DNA from: Cordylochernes scorpioides
Lineage: Eukaryota > Arthropoda > Arachnida > Pseudoscorpiones > Chernetidae
DNA length: 64,000 nucleotides
Direction: 5' to 3'
Assembly (NCBI GenBank): GCA_030710605.1
Contig: CP092874.1
Coordinates: 18,309,691-18,373,690 of the forward strand
The position numbers and the translations under genes were made by a program. Under the pieces are notes generated by a model. The model was not told the DNA's origin and did not search any database. It saw only the letters and a program-made list of their open reading frames with translations. Positions 10,609 through 22,600 of the stretch are shown one piece after another; within the stretch, counting starts at the first letter, position 1; every line of letters begins with the position of its first letter.

Positions 10609-13600
10609 CTGCGCATAACAAAAACATTCAGAGTCATTATTATTAGTAGTATTTATAAGAAGCCATGGATAGATTGTTGGAACGATGTAGGGAGCTGGCG
10701 TGTGAAGAAGAGGAACACCGGACATGGAGCACAGGACGACCATAGAAGAGATCCAGGAGAACGACCTAGAGCAGATGACAGACGACCTGACAGACTAGAA
10801 TGGATCAAGGCCAGGGGACCATTTTATCGAGGAGCCACCAGGAGAGGCCATAGAAAGACTGCTGGAGAGCTGCAGGACATCAGGGGACCTTAAGGGCAAG
10901 GGCCACAGCACTGACCAGGAGTCAAGATAGCAAATGTAAATATCTTTGTTTACTTTTACTGTTGTCATTTATTGAAGTTGTAAATAAAAATATGTAAATA
11001 GACTGACCATTCGTTTTACACTTTTATAGAAAAACTTGTAACCTTTTCGAAAAATAAAGTTATTATTTATAACAATCAAATACATATTAATATAAAATTC
11101 GATTTTCAGTATAGCAAACGAAAAATTTAGCCTATAAAAACGCTTTTTTTTAAAGTGAGACAGACGAACTTTTAAATAAAGCAGACGATTATTTATTATC
11201 TAAGCGTAGCAGACGGATTTTTAAGTAGAGCAGACGATTTTGTAAGTATGGCAGACGACAAAGTAAATACACAAGTATTTATATATTAAATACAAATACT
11301 AAACACACAAGTATTATATATACATTATTTGTAAAATTGTAATAATATAACTTGCATAATGTACTTTAAAATAGCGGAATAAGGTGTTTCTGCACTTCCC
11401 CATAAATGAGAATAACAAAAGTTATAGTATTGGTGCCATAAACAAAACATCTCTCAACCTAACATAACATGGCTGGGACAGTCGTCGCTATAAATGGCAG
11501 GTAATAATTTTTTTTGGTAAAAAATATTTTACTAAATATGTGTTGTTTATAAAGGGAATCTTTGAATTCTATCATCATTCTTATTATATCCTTTATAGCC
11601 ATCTTGAATTACATGGACAAAACTTAAAGAAGTTTCATATTTTGATGTCGCCGGTCGTCAGGTCCGTACAACAGTTCTCACTACAGGAATGTTTGAACTA
11701 ACTTCGTTCTGATGCATCCTTTCTCAATGTGGACGGCGACATAATCCTCTCAGTTTTCTCTAATGCTAGTTTTTATTCTTACGATACCCATCACACTTAA
11801 CTATTGAGCCAGCCATAAGTAAAAAAAAAAAGGTCACACATAATGAAGTCAATATGTTCGTTATTGTGGACACACACCTTATGTGCATACTGTCAGGTAA
11901 CTATGTAAATGAGGGATGATGATGATGATACTCACCGTAATGATGATTGTCAGAAAGAGAAGAACCACAGAGTAGACCATCCCTCGGCTGTTGATGGTGG
12001 CCTGTCACAAACCGGTTGATCGTCAAATTTGCATAGAGGTAACCCAAAATTCACGATTACATATTATTTGGAGAGGGGGTGGGAATAGTACAATTAACAA
12101 TTTTTATTCATAGCGACACATTTTAAAGTTCATTTGCTCATGGAAATTTTACGTCGCATGTGTGACGGGTTGGTACTCAAGTTCTTCTTTAATAATCTCA
12201 TATAGTTCCTTATATTATTTAGTCATGGGAATCCGCATTGGTTAAATAGTTCAAAAATATTTCTATAGATTCCTATGGGGGTTTTCTCTTGTCGCTATAG
12301 ATATTTCACGTAATCCAGCACAGCTTTAGATAATCTGTTATTATTCCTTCTCTGTATTCTGAGGAAATACGAGTATTAATGTGTGTCAACAACAAACTCA
12401 GCGCCACATAACGTCAATAGAATAAAAAATAATATAAGCAAACATATTTTTAAAACTTAATTCTATTGACGTTATGTGGCGCTGAGTTTGTTGTTGACAC
12501 ACATTAAAATGTTATAATACCTTGATAAAGGTTGGCGTTCAGCCAACTGAAATATTGGTAAAATAAATTGGTTTCATCGCAGTAAGGACAGTAGAAGTTC
12601 GTTTTATGCAAAAAAGAAACATTCGCGTTTTTAAATCCTTTTATTTTATAAAATAAATGATATTTTGATCCAATATATGCCTTTTTATTTAAATGACTTT
12701 ATATATAAGAAGAAGATATAGCCATGGAACTTACCAGGCTCCCAGGGTTCACCATGGTGGTCTGGATGAACCAGGGCAGGGCTAGACCAATCAGGATGTC
12801 GAAGACATTGCTCCCGATACTGTTGGAGACCGCCATGTCACCTTGACCTGTCCATCACATACACTACTGTCACATTGCTTTTTTTTAAAATTATCCCTAG
12901 TACACGTGGTACAGGCCATGATAATCATAGTGGGTAGTTAGCGACTGCTTTTACTGTAAGCGCACCACATGTCTACACATGTGAAAAGCAGTTCGACTTT
13001 GCACTTACAAATGTGCAAGAGCTCCGTTTGGTTACTTGCACTCGCTGGTGGGGTTGGACTTTTGCAAGAATCGGGGGCCATTGGAGCATTTTTTTAAATC
13101 AGAAAAAGTGTCCAATGCACACATTGCTTTGTAATGTTGATAACTGTTGCTAATACAGGTTTGTAATAAACATTTATGATTGTTGGAATAATCAATTTCA
13201 ACATTCTACTCTTCTTTTTTTTTTTGACCAATTGACCGCTATATATATAAATTATTTCTACCATTGTTGTGGTGGAGTATGTAAAGCAAGCTGCTTTAAG
13301 TTTATGTAAAATTTGAGCATAACTAATTAAACATTCTTTCTTTTAAAAGCCATTTCCCGGCCTTCTCCTTCCTTTTTTTCAACAGGTTATGGGCCCAGGA
13401 CTGATTGTCTAAGAAATTAAGAATCAAGAATGTCCAGTCTATATCAAATTGAGAAGTTGAATAAGCAAAACTTTGAGACATGGAGGCTTCAAATGCAAAT
13501 GATTCTTATTCACTCTGATCTGTGGAATTATGTTAATGAAGCCAATATCAAACCTGAACCCGGTAACCAAGAGTTTACTAATTGGCAAAATAAGGATCAG

Positions 13601-16600
13601 AAGGCTCTCGCTACAATTGTATTGAGCTTGAATCCATCAGAACTCTCTAATACATGTTAAGAATTGTAAGACTGCCGAGGAGGCCTGGAAAAAGATAGAA
13701 GAAGTTTATCGACCAAAAGGACCTGCGACGAGAGTTTCCCTGACCAAAAGGCTAATACAGATGAAAATGAGACCTAATGATGATTTGAAAGATTACCTGA
13801 GTAAATTTACTTCATTGGTGGACAATCTAGGTGAAATTGGGGCTCAAGTACCCGAAGACCTTTTAGTTATACTCTTGTTGTGTAGTCTTCCAGAATCGTA
13901 TGAAGGATTCAGGACTGCAATAGAAACCAGAGATGAGCTCCCAAAACTTGAAACTTTAAAGGTGAAGATTATAGAAGAAGATCAAAGACAACGTGAAATG
14001 GAGGGAACTTCGTCTGGAGAACAGAATGCCTTTTTTGGAAATCCAGAAAGAAAAACTACTAATTCCACTAAACCACCAAATCGGAAGGATTTTAAATTTA
14101 ACTGCTATTACTGTGGCAAGAAAGGCCACAAAGCGGCTGACTGCTGGTCAAAAAGGAACACTAAAAGGGACAATACTCGAATGGCTGCTTCTCAGGGAAT
14201 TAGAGATGAAAATATTCTTGAGGTTGACGAGTGGTGCCTGGATAGCGGTGCAACTGCACACATGTGCTGCTTAAGAAACGCATTTTCAAATTTAAGAGAA
14301 ACAGAGCCAATAGCCGTTAAATTAGCGAACGACCAAAGCATAGAAGCTTTAGGTACAGGAACGGTAGAATTGGAAGTTTTCGAACATGGTGAACCATTTT
14401 TATTAAAATTAGAAAATGTGTTGTTTGTCCCAGGACTGAAGGGAAATTTGTTTTCAGTCAGCACCTGTACAGAAAAATCATTCTTTGTAAAATTTATGAG
14501 AGGAAAAGCGGAAATTGTGAATCCATTGAGGAAAATTTGCATAGAAGCTTACAAAAGAAACGGACTTTATATATTGCGTCAAACTAAATATGCAAAAACA
14601 CAATTTACCGGAATGTGTATAGACAGAAATAGCAGTGAAATTTGGCATAGTAGGTTTGGTCATCTTAATTTTGATGACCTTAAGAAATTGCAGAGAGAAA
14701 ATTTAGTCAATGGATTACCCAAGGGTGAATTTAAAAGTATATCAAGTTGTGAAACTTGTATTAGGGGTAAACAGACTCGATTGCCATTCCCAGAAGTCTC
14801 TCTGACAAAGTCAACAGAGCCACTGCAACTTATTCATTCTGACATATGTGGACCGATGAGAACAAGGTCATATGGCGGTGCATTGTACTTCGCAACTTTT
14901 ATTGACGATTTCTCACGAATGATATTCACTTTTGTTATGAAACGAAAAAGTGAAATTTTCAATGGATTTAAAGTCTTTAAAAGATTTGCTGAGAAACAAA
15001 CTGGCAAGAAAATTAAAGCAATCAGAAGTGACAATGCAGCAGAGTATTTGAGTACAGATTTTAAAGAATATTTATTGGAGGAAGGAATTAGACATCAGCT
15101 CTCAGTTGAATATTCTCCGCAACAAAATGGAGTTGCTGAAAGAGCGAACAGAACTCTGGTAGAAATGACTAGATGTTTCATAATTCAAGCGAACCTCCCA
15201 GATCCACTTTGGGCTGAACTTGTGCATACATCTACATACATTAGAAACAGATGCCCAAGAACAAATGAAAGTCGAACTCCTCATGAAATATTTACAGGAA
15301 GAAAACCAACCGTTTCTCATTTAAGAATGATTGGATGTAAATGTTTCGCTGTTGACAACCGTCCGAGAAGAGGAAAATTCGCTCCTCGTAGTGAAGAATA
15401 CCGACTGGTTGGCTATTCTCCCGAATCAAAGGCGTACAGATTATGGAAGCCTGGGACAGGCATGATGATAAAAAGTCGAGATGTACGTTTCCTCGAATCT
15501 GAAAACTCTACCTTAAGGAATGACGTGGTGCAAATTGAAGCTATACCACAGAAAAAGGAAGATGTATTATTGGAGGAGTAAAGTCTTCAGGATGATGAAA
15601 ACACTTTGCCCGGAACTGATTCGGAGTTTTTAAGCGAACCATCAGAAACAATGGAAGTCATCTCGCAGAGAGGAAGACCAAGAATTTTACGTACTGGAAA
15701 ACCGGGAAGACCACGAAAGGAATACGTTGAAGCTAATTTGTCTAAGGATTTTAGACAGAACACCAGTTTGCCAGATCCAAAGGATTTAGATCAAGCCTTG
15801 TCTAGTGAAGATTCGCATCTATGGACAGGGGCAATGAAGGAAGAGTACAGTTCCCTTTTGAAGAATGGAACTTGGGAACTTGTCGATCCTCCTAAAAACA
15901 AAAATATAATAGGAAATAAATGGGTCTTCCGAAAGAAATTTAGAGCCGACGGCTCTATTGAACGGTATAAGGCTCGACTTGTAGCAAAAGGTTATTCCCA
16001 AAAATACGGTATTGATTATGAGGAAACCTTTGCACCAGTTGTACGCCACAGTACGATCAGAACAGTTTTAGCCTTGGCCGTTGAATATGATTTACTAGTC
16101 CATCAAATGGATGTTCAGTCTGCCTTCTTGAATGGTGATGTCAAAGAAGAAATTTACATGACACAACCAGAAAATTTCGAGTCAAAGAAATATCCAAGAA
16201 GGGTATGTAAACTAAAGAAGGCTATATATGGTCTGAAACAGGCTGGAATGACTTGGCATGCAAAGCTCGATTCAGTATTAAAAGAAATGGGCCTAGAACA
16301 GATGAAAACTGATAACTGTGTCTACATTAAAAGAGAAGAAGGAGTTCTTCTGGTTGCAATATATGTTGATGATATGATTATTGCTGCAGAAGAAGAGAAC
16401 ACGCTGATTTGCTTCAAAGAAAGTATGAATAAGTTGTTTGAGATAAATGATCTTGGAGCATTGAATTATTGTCTTGGGATACGGGTACAGAGAGGAGTGG
16501 ATGGATCTATATCTCTCGATCAGGAAAGATACATTGAAGAACTTCTAGAGAAATATGAGATGAAAGAATCAAAACCGATCTCTACGCCCATGGACCCTAA

Positions 16601-19600
16601 TTACAAAGTGCCCAAAATATTACCTATAGATGGTGAGAATGAGCCAGTGGATAAGGTGGAGTATCAATCTTTGATAGGATCACTGATCTACCTATCTGTC
16701 TCAACAAGGCCTGATATTGCCTATACGATCAGTACTTTAGGGCAATTTAGCAACGATCCTAGAAGACAACATTGGAATATTGCAAAGCGTGTTCTCCGCT
16801 ACTTGAGAAAAACATCGGGCCTAAAGATTACTTTCAAAAAATCGACGAAGGAACTTTATGGTTATGTAGACGCGGATTGGGGCGGAAACCTCATGGACAG
16901 AAAGTCTCATTCAGGATTTGTGTTTTACTTGGCTGGCGGTCCAATAGCGTGGGAATCCAAAAAACAACAAACTGTTTCCCTTTCAAGCACTGAATCGGAG
17001 TACATCGCACTTTGTGAAGCTGGTAAGGAGGCTGTTCACATAAGGATGCTTTTGGATGAATTAGGATTTGGTGAAATATTGGAAGGATCTACAGTTTTGA
17101 AGACTGACAATCAGGGAGCTCGGCAATTGACAAGGAATCCTGTGTACCATGCGCGAACGAAGCACATTGACATCAAATGGCATTACATCAGAAATATTTA
17201 TAATGAAGGTCTTGTCGAGGTCGTCCATACACCAACCCAAGAGAATGTTGCGGATATCTTCACCAAGAGTCTGACAAAGGTCTCTCATGAGAGATGTATT
17301 CGTGAATTGGGAATGTAGAAATTGAGGGAGGGTGTTGGAATAATCAATTTCAACATTCTACTCTTCTTTTTTTTGACCAATTGACCGCTATATATATAAA
17401 TTATTTCTACCATTGTTGTGGTGGAGTATGTAAAGCAAGCTGCTTTAAGTTTATGTAAAATTTGAGCATAACTAATTAAACTTTCTTTCTTTTAAAAGCC
17501 ATTTCCCGGCCTTCTCCTTCCTTTTTTTCAACAATGATCTATAGATGGAAATTTTTGCCGGGAGTATATTGATCTAAAGAGACAAGGGTCACCTCTCCCA
17601 TCAAAATAGACGTCAAACCAGACGCCATTTATTGACCGTCGCCGTAACTAGCTGCCTCGGGTCGGTGACGAGGGCCATTAGCTCGAAACCATGGTCTCTA
17701 GGTGGACGCTTTTCAGTTTGACAAAGCTGGTGTTGTGGCTTTGTTACCGACCGCTAGTTGCGGCGACGGTCAATAGATGGCGTCTGGTTTTGACGGAAGA
17801 GGCGACCCATGTCGCTTTAGATATATGATCTAGTTTATATTATAGTCACTTTAGCGTTCTGTTTAATGTTGACCAGAGTTGATTGTTTGAAACACAAATA
17901 TATTGGTAGGAGAACTAAAGTTATAAGAAATTTCAACTATTTTGATGCGTTTGATTCTTTTAAAAATAAACCAATTTTCTACTGCTCTTAATTCAATGGT
18001 TAATTAATGGGAGAGCCTGGCTCATCAGTAGTGAACCCTCCCAGCGGTTTCTCCAGTTTAATCTACCATACCACTGTAATATTGCAATTTTTCGGTTTTC
18101 CTTTTATATTGATACTGAAGCTAGATTCTTTGCTTTATTTATTTCAATATATAAAACGTGATATCTCCGTTAGGGACAATAGCGTCAAAAAACAAAAGTT
18201 TATTGAAATCTCTATAACAGGAGTCGTTCTCGCGGTTGGCAACACCAATAAAGAACTTGTATATATTTTTGTATATATGTATATTTATCAATTATTATAT
18301 GTATTTACATTTATTTATTCATATATATTTATCATTGCATGATTTTATTTACTCATATTTATGTATTTAACTTTATATAACTATATATGAGCGATGTAAT
18401 AAAGAAATCTCAATCTCTATAACAGGTTACGTCAAAAGTGGATGTTGATGTGTTTGGAAGCCCCAATATGGTAATAGGGTACCGGGAGAAGATACAAGGA
18501 AATATGGAAATAAGAGAATTGCCGCAGGGAAGGAAACAATTGGCGGACATGATCAGGAGAATGACCATCTCAATTGTACTTTGAGAGAGGATAAATATGA
18601 TTAGGTTTAAACATGATGTATTAGCGCGCCATCTGTTAACAGAAATTTACATTATTCTTGACGCCTATGATTCTTTTCAAATAAAATAATTTTCTACTGC
18701 CTCTTTTACTTATTTTGTATCATTGCAGTAAGGGCAGTAGAAATAGTTTTATATATAAAAAAAATAGTCGGTGGATGAGAGGGTAACACGCTCGATTACC
18801 GACAGTCATGAACCAGGATTGAATCCCGCGTTAAAAATTGTTTAATATGTGAATAACCTTCACATATTATTCATTGTTTCAATTATCATGAACTAGGTTG
18901 CTCTTGTTGAGCGGTACCTATTAATGTGATTTGAACCAGATTATTAAAAAAGAAACATATGCGTGAAAAATAGCTCAAATTTATGATTATATATGTGAGA
19001 AAATATGAATTAGTATCCATATTAGAGTTATTTTTTGTTGCTGTAAAAAAAAAGACAATTTTCTACAATTAACTAATATTATATATTGAAAAAATATAAA
19101 ATTTTCATCCATTCGTTTAGTAGAGTTGTAGAAATTTGAATACCACAAAAAGAAACGAAAAAAACTCTAATAATGATTATAATTCATAGTTTCAGAGATA
19201 GATGGCGTTAAATATCTTTTTTTTTCTTTCAAATAATGAAGAGATATTAAGATAAAGCTGATATTAAACTGGCGAAACCGCTGTGAGGGTTTGCTACTGA
19301 TGAGCCAGGTATTCACATTAATTTTTCCATTGCAGTAAGGGCAGTAGAAATTGTTTAATTTTTTCAAAAGAATCATACGCGTCTATAATAGTTTAGAATT
19401 TTGATAAAGTAGCTAGGTATTGGAGATTAGGTTACCTTGGCGGGCCACGATGAGACTGGCGAAGGCATCAGGAACGCTGGTCCCCGCCGCCAGAAAGGTG
19501 ATTCCCATGATGCTGTCTGGGATACCGAGGGTGAAGCCTAGCAGGGTCACCTGGTCACATCACAACTTAGGATCTGACATAGTATAGCCACGCTTAATAG

Positions 19601-22600
19601 ATTAAAACAGGAAGTAGGTGAATAGCGTGGTAAGGTTCTTTATTTCGCACAACAAGCTTTCGGGCATCAGCTGCCCTTCATCAGGTATAATGCATGATAC
19701 CTGATGAAGGGCAGCTGATGCCCGAAAGCTTGTTGTGCGAAATAAAGAACCTTACCACGCTATTCACCTACTTCCTGTTTTACATCACAACTTGTTTCTC
19801 GGTGGTTCTGATCCTAGGCTGGTCAATTCAGTGAGACACACAGGGAGGCAACAGTACCTGTCTTATGTAACCATTCAGGATGTTGATTGTTTGTTAACAG
19901 AGATTTGATAGGTTAACAACGCCGTTAAAGCCGCATACCACAAGTGAAGAAAGGCTTTCTCCAATATATTTTTGTTAATTGCAGTATAGGCAGTAAAACG
20001 ACATTTGATCCCGCATGTGTTTCTTTTAAACGAAAAATCTAAATTTATTTTAAGGAGAAATAACGATTATTTATAACCTTAGGGATGAAGTATGAAAGGA
20101 TGAATTATAAAAAAGTCACCCTGTTTACCATACCTTAATTGTAAATTCTCTATCTCTCCCTTTTCTCTTGTGTTGAATATTGTCTGTAATTCCACGGCGA
20201 ATCTGTACAGGGAAAGACGCCCTAAAAAGTTGTTTTGTTGTTGTTGTTGAAAGGATGAATTGTGAAAAGTAATGATAAACGGAAAATTGAAGTGTCCAGA
20301 GATGGGAAATCCCCCTCGAAAATGTCGTTTTACAATCATAAGCCGCATTATATTGTATTATAGGCAGTGTAAAATTTTTTAAAAAGTTGCCCGATAAGGA
20401 GATGCCTTTTCTTTTTTTAATTTATGAACCTTATCCCAGTGTAATATCACATTTGTACTATTTTTTTCACAAGTATGAAAATTGTTTGTATAAGATTGTC
20501 CCAAAAGTTCGTATTTTTCGTAAAACGTTGTTTTTCTTATTATTTGGCGAATACATAATAATACATAATACAATTACTTTATACATAATACAAAGACATT
20601 GTAAATAACGGAGAATAATAATGTTATTTAAATTTTTTTGCAAGTGTTTACTAACTTTTGGGACAACTTTGTAAATAGGTTTCCTGAGAAAGAGTTTCCC
20701 CATTTATACTTACGGACAAAACCTTAGGACGTTTCATATTTTGATGTTTTGCCGATCGTCTGTTTTTTTTTTTTAAAAGGAAACAGAGGTTGTTCACACT
20801 TGGTTATCTCGTGTGTCTTCAATAAAGGTCTCTGTAATATCTTTTAGAGTTGTTGTCTGAATCCCGATATACATGGTAAAAGGTACAACTTCCTTAAGTT
20901 TTGTCCATGAGTGTATATACACTTGGTTATCTCGTGTGTCTTCAATAAAGGTCTCTGTAATATCTTTTAGAGTTGTTGTCTGAATCCCGATATACATGGT
21001 AAAAGGTACAACTTCCTTAAGTTTTGTCCATGAGTGTATATACACTTGGTTATCTCGTGTGTCTTCAATAAAGGTCTCTGTAATATCTTTTAGAGTTGTT
21101 GTCTGAATCCCGATATACATGGTAAAAGGTACAACTTCCTTAAGTTTTGTCCATGAGTGTATATACACTTGGTTATCTCGTGTGTCTTCAATGAAGGTCA
21201 CTGTAATATCTTTCAGAGTTATTGTCTGAATCCCGATATACATGGTAAAAGGTACAACTTCCTCAAGTTTTGTCCATGAGTGTATATACACTTGGTTATC
21301 TCGTGTGTCTTCAATGAAGGTCACTGTAATATCTTTCAGAGTTATTGTCTGAATCCCGATATACATGGTAAAAGGTACAACTTCCTTAAGTTTTGTCCAT
21401 GAGTGTATATACACTTGGTTATCTCGTCTGTCTTCAATAAAGGTCTCTGTAATATCTTTTAGAGTTGTTGTCTGAATCCCGATATACATGGTAAAAGGTA
21501 CAACTTCCTTAAGTTTTGTCCATGAGTGTATATACACTTGGTTATCTCGTGTGTCTTCAATAAAGGTCTCTGTAATATCTTTTAGAGTTGTTGTCTGAAT
21601 CCCGATATACATGGTAAAAGGTACAACTTCCTTAAGTTTTGTCCATGAGTGTATATACACTTGGTTAACACGTATGTCTTCAATAAAGGTCACTGTAATA
21701 TATTTCAGAGTTATTGTCTGAATCCCGATATACATGGTAAAAGGTACAACTTCCTTAAGTTTTGTCCATGAGTGTATATACACTTGGTTATCTCGTGTGT
21801 CTTCAATGAAGGTCACTGTAATATCTTTCAGAGTTATTGTCTGAATCCCGATATACATGGTAAAAGGTACAACTTCCTCAAGTTTTGTCCATGAGTGTAT
21901 ATACACTTGGTTATCTCGTGTGTCTTCAATGAAGGTCACTGTAATATCTTTCAGAGTTATTGTCTGAATCCCGATATACATGGTAAAAGGTACAACTTCC
22001 TTAAGTTTTGTCCATGAGTGTATATACACTTGGTTATCTCGTGTGTCTTCAATAAAGGTCTCTGTAATATCTTTCAGAGTTATTGTCTGAATCCCGATAT
22101 ACATTTATTTATTATCATTTACAAAGCACGCGATATCCGTCTTGGATATTTGCATGCATACACAAGTTTGGGAGCTTATTTACAGTAATTATTAATATGA
22201 TTTTAGTTATTATAATAAAAATTATTAACATATTTGTCAGTTAGTTAACGATTTAATTACCCTATAATGAATATTAGTGAACATCACAGATAAGAACAGA
22301 AATTTAGAGCTATTTACAGCATATATCTATATATCAGTTATTACAGCCCATGCTATCTATTACTAAAAAACATTCTACAAAATTTATTAAAATTTATATA
22401 CATATATTTATATTAACTATTTGATATAGACAGTTTATATTTATTTGATTTTTGACTCTCAAGTCCTCTACAAGTCGACAGTCCGTTAGAATATGTACAG
22501 GATTTTCTTCTTCTGCACCACATGAGCATTTAGGCGAATCCGTCTTTCTGACTTTGTACAAATATGATCTAAAGTTACCGTGTCCAGTAAAAAATTGGAC

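Larger units (their letters stand above)
13181..17533 (+). mobile_element. Ty1/copia LTR retrotransposon, nearly intact
   Basis: 204-bp and 201-bp LTRs begin TGTTGG and end AACA, flanked by the 5-bp target duplication ATGAT (13,176-13,180 and 17,534-17,538). A primer site complementary to the anticodon arm of initiator tRNA-Met follows the 5' LTR, and a purine tract precedes the 3' LTR. The gag-protease-integrase-RT-RNase H order is the copia order. The LTRs differ by one substitution and a T-run length change, which implies recent insertion. It lies antisense in an NCKX intron. Two coding lesions are visible. Confidence 0.97.

Noticed and set aside
10579-10893. 104-codon plus frame as a gene
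   Set aside because: Begins antisense inside the NCKX last exon and has no recognised domain; the GC-rich part is noted separately as unassigned.
20794-22104. 436-codon open frame as a repetitive protein
   Set aside because: It is the 123-bp satellite (41 x 3 bases) read in its open frame. No start context, no signal, and the same units occur as MITEs.
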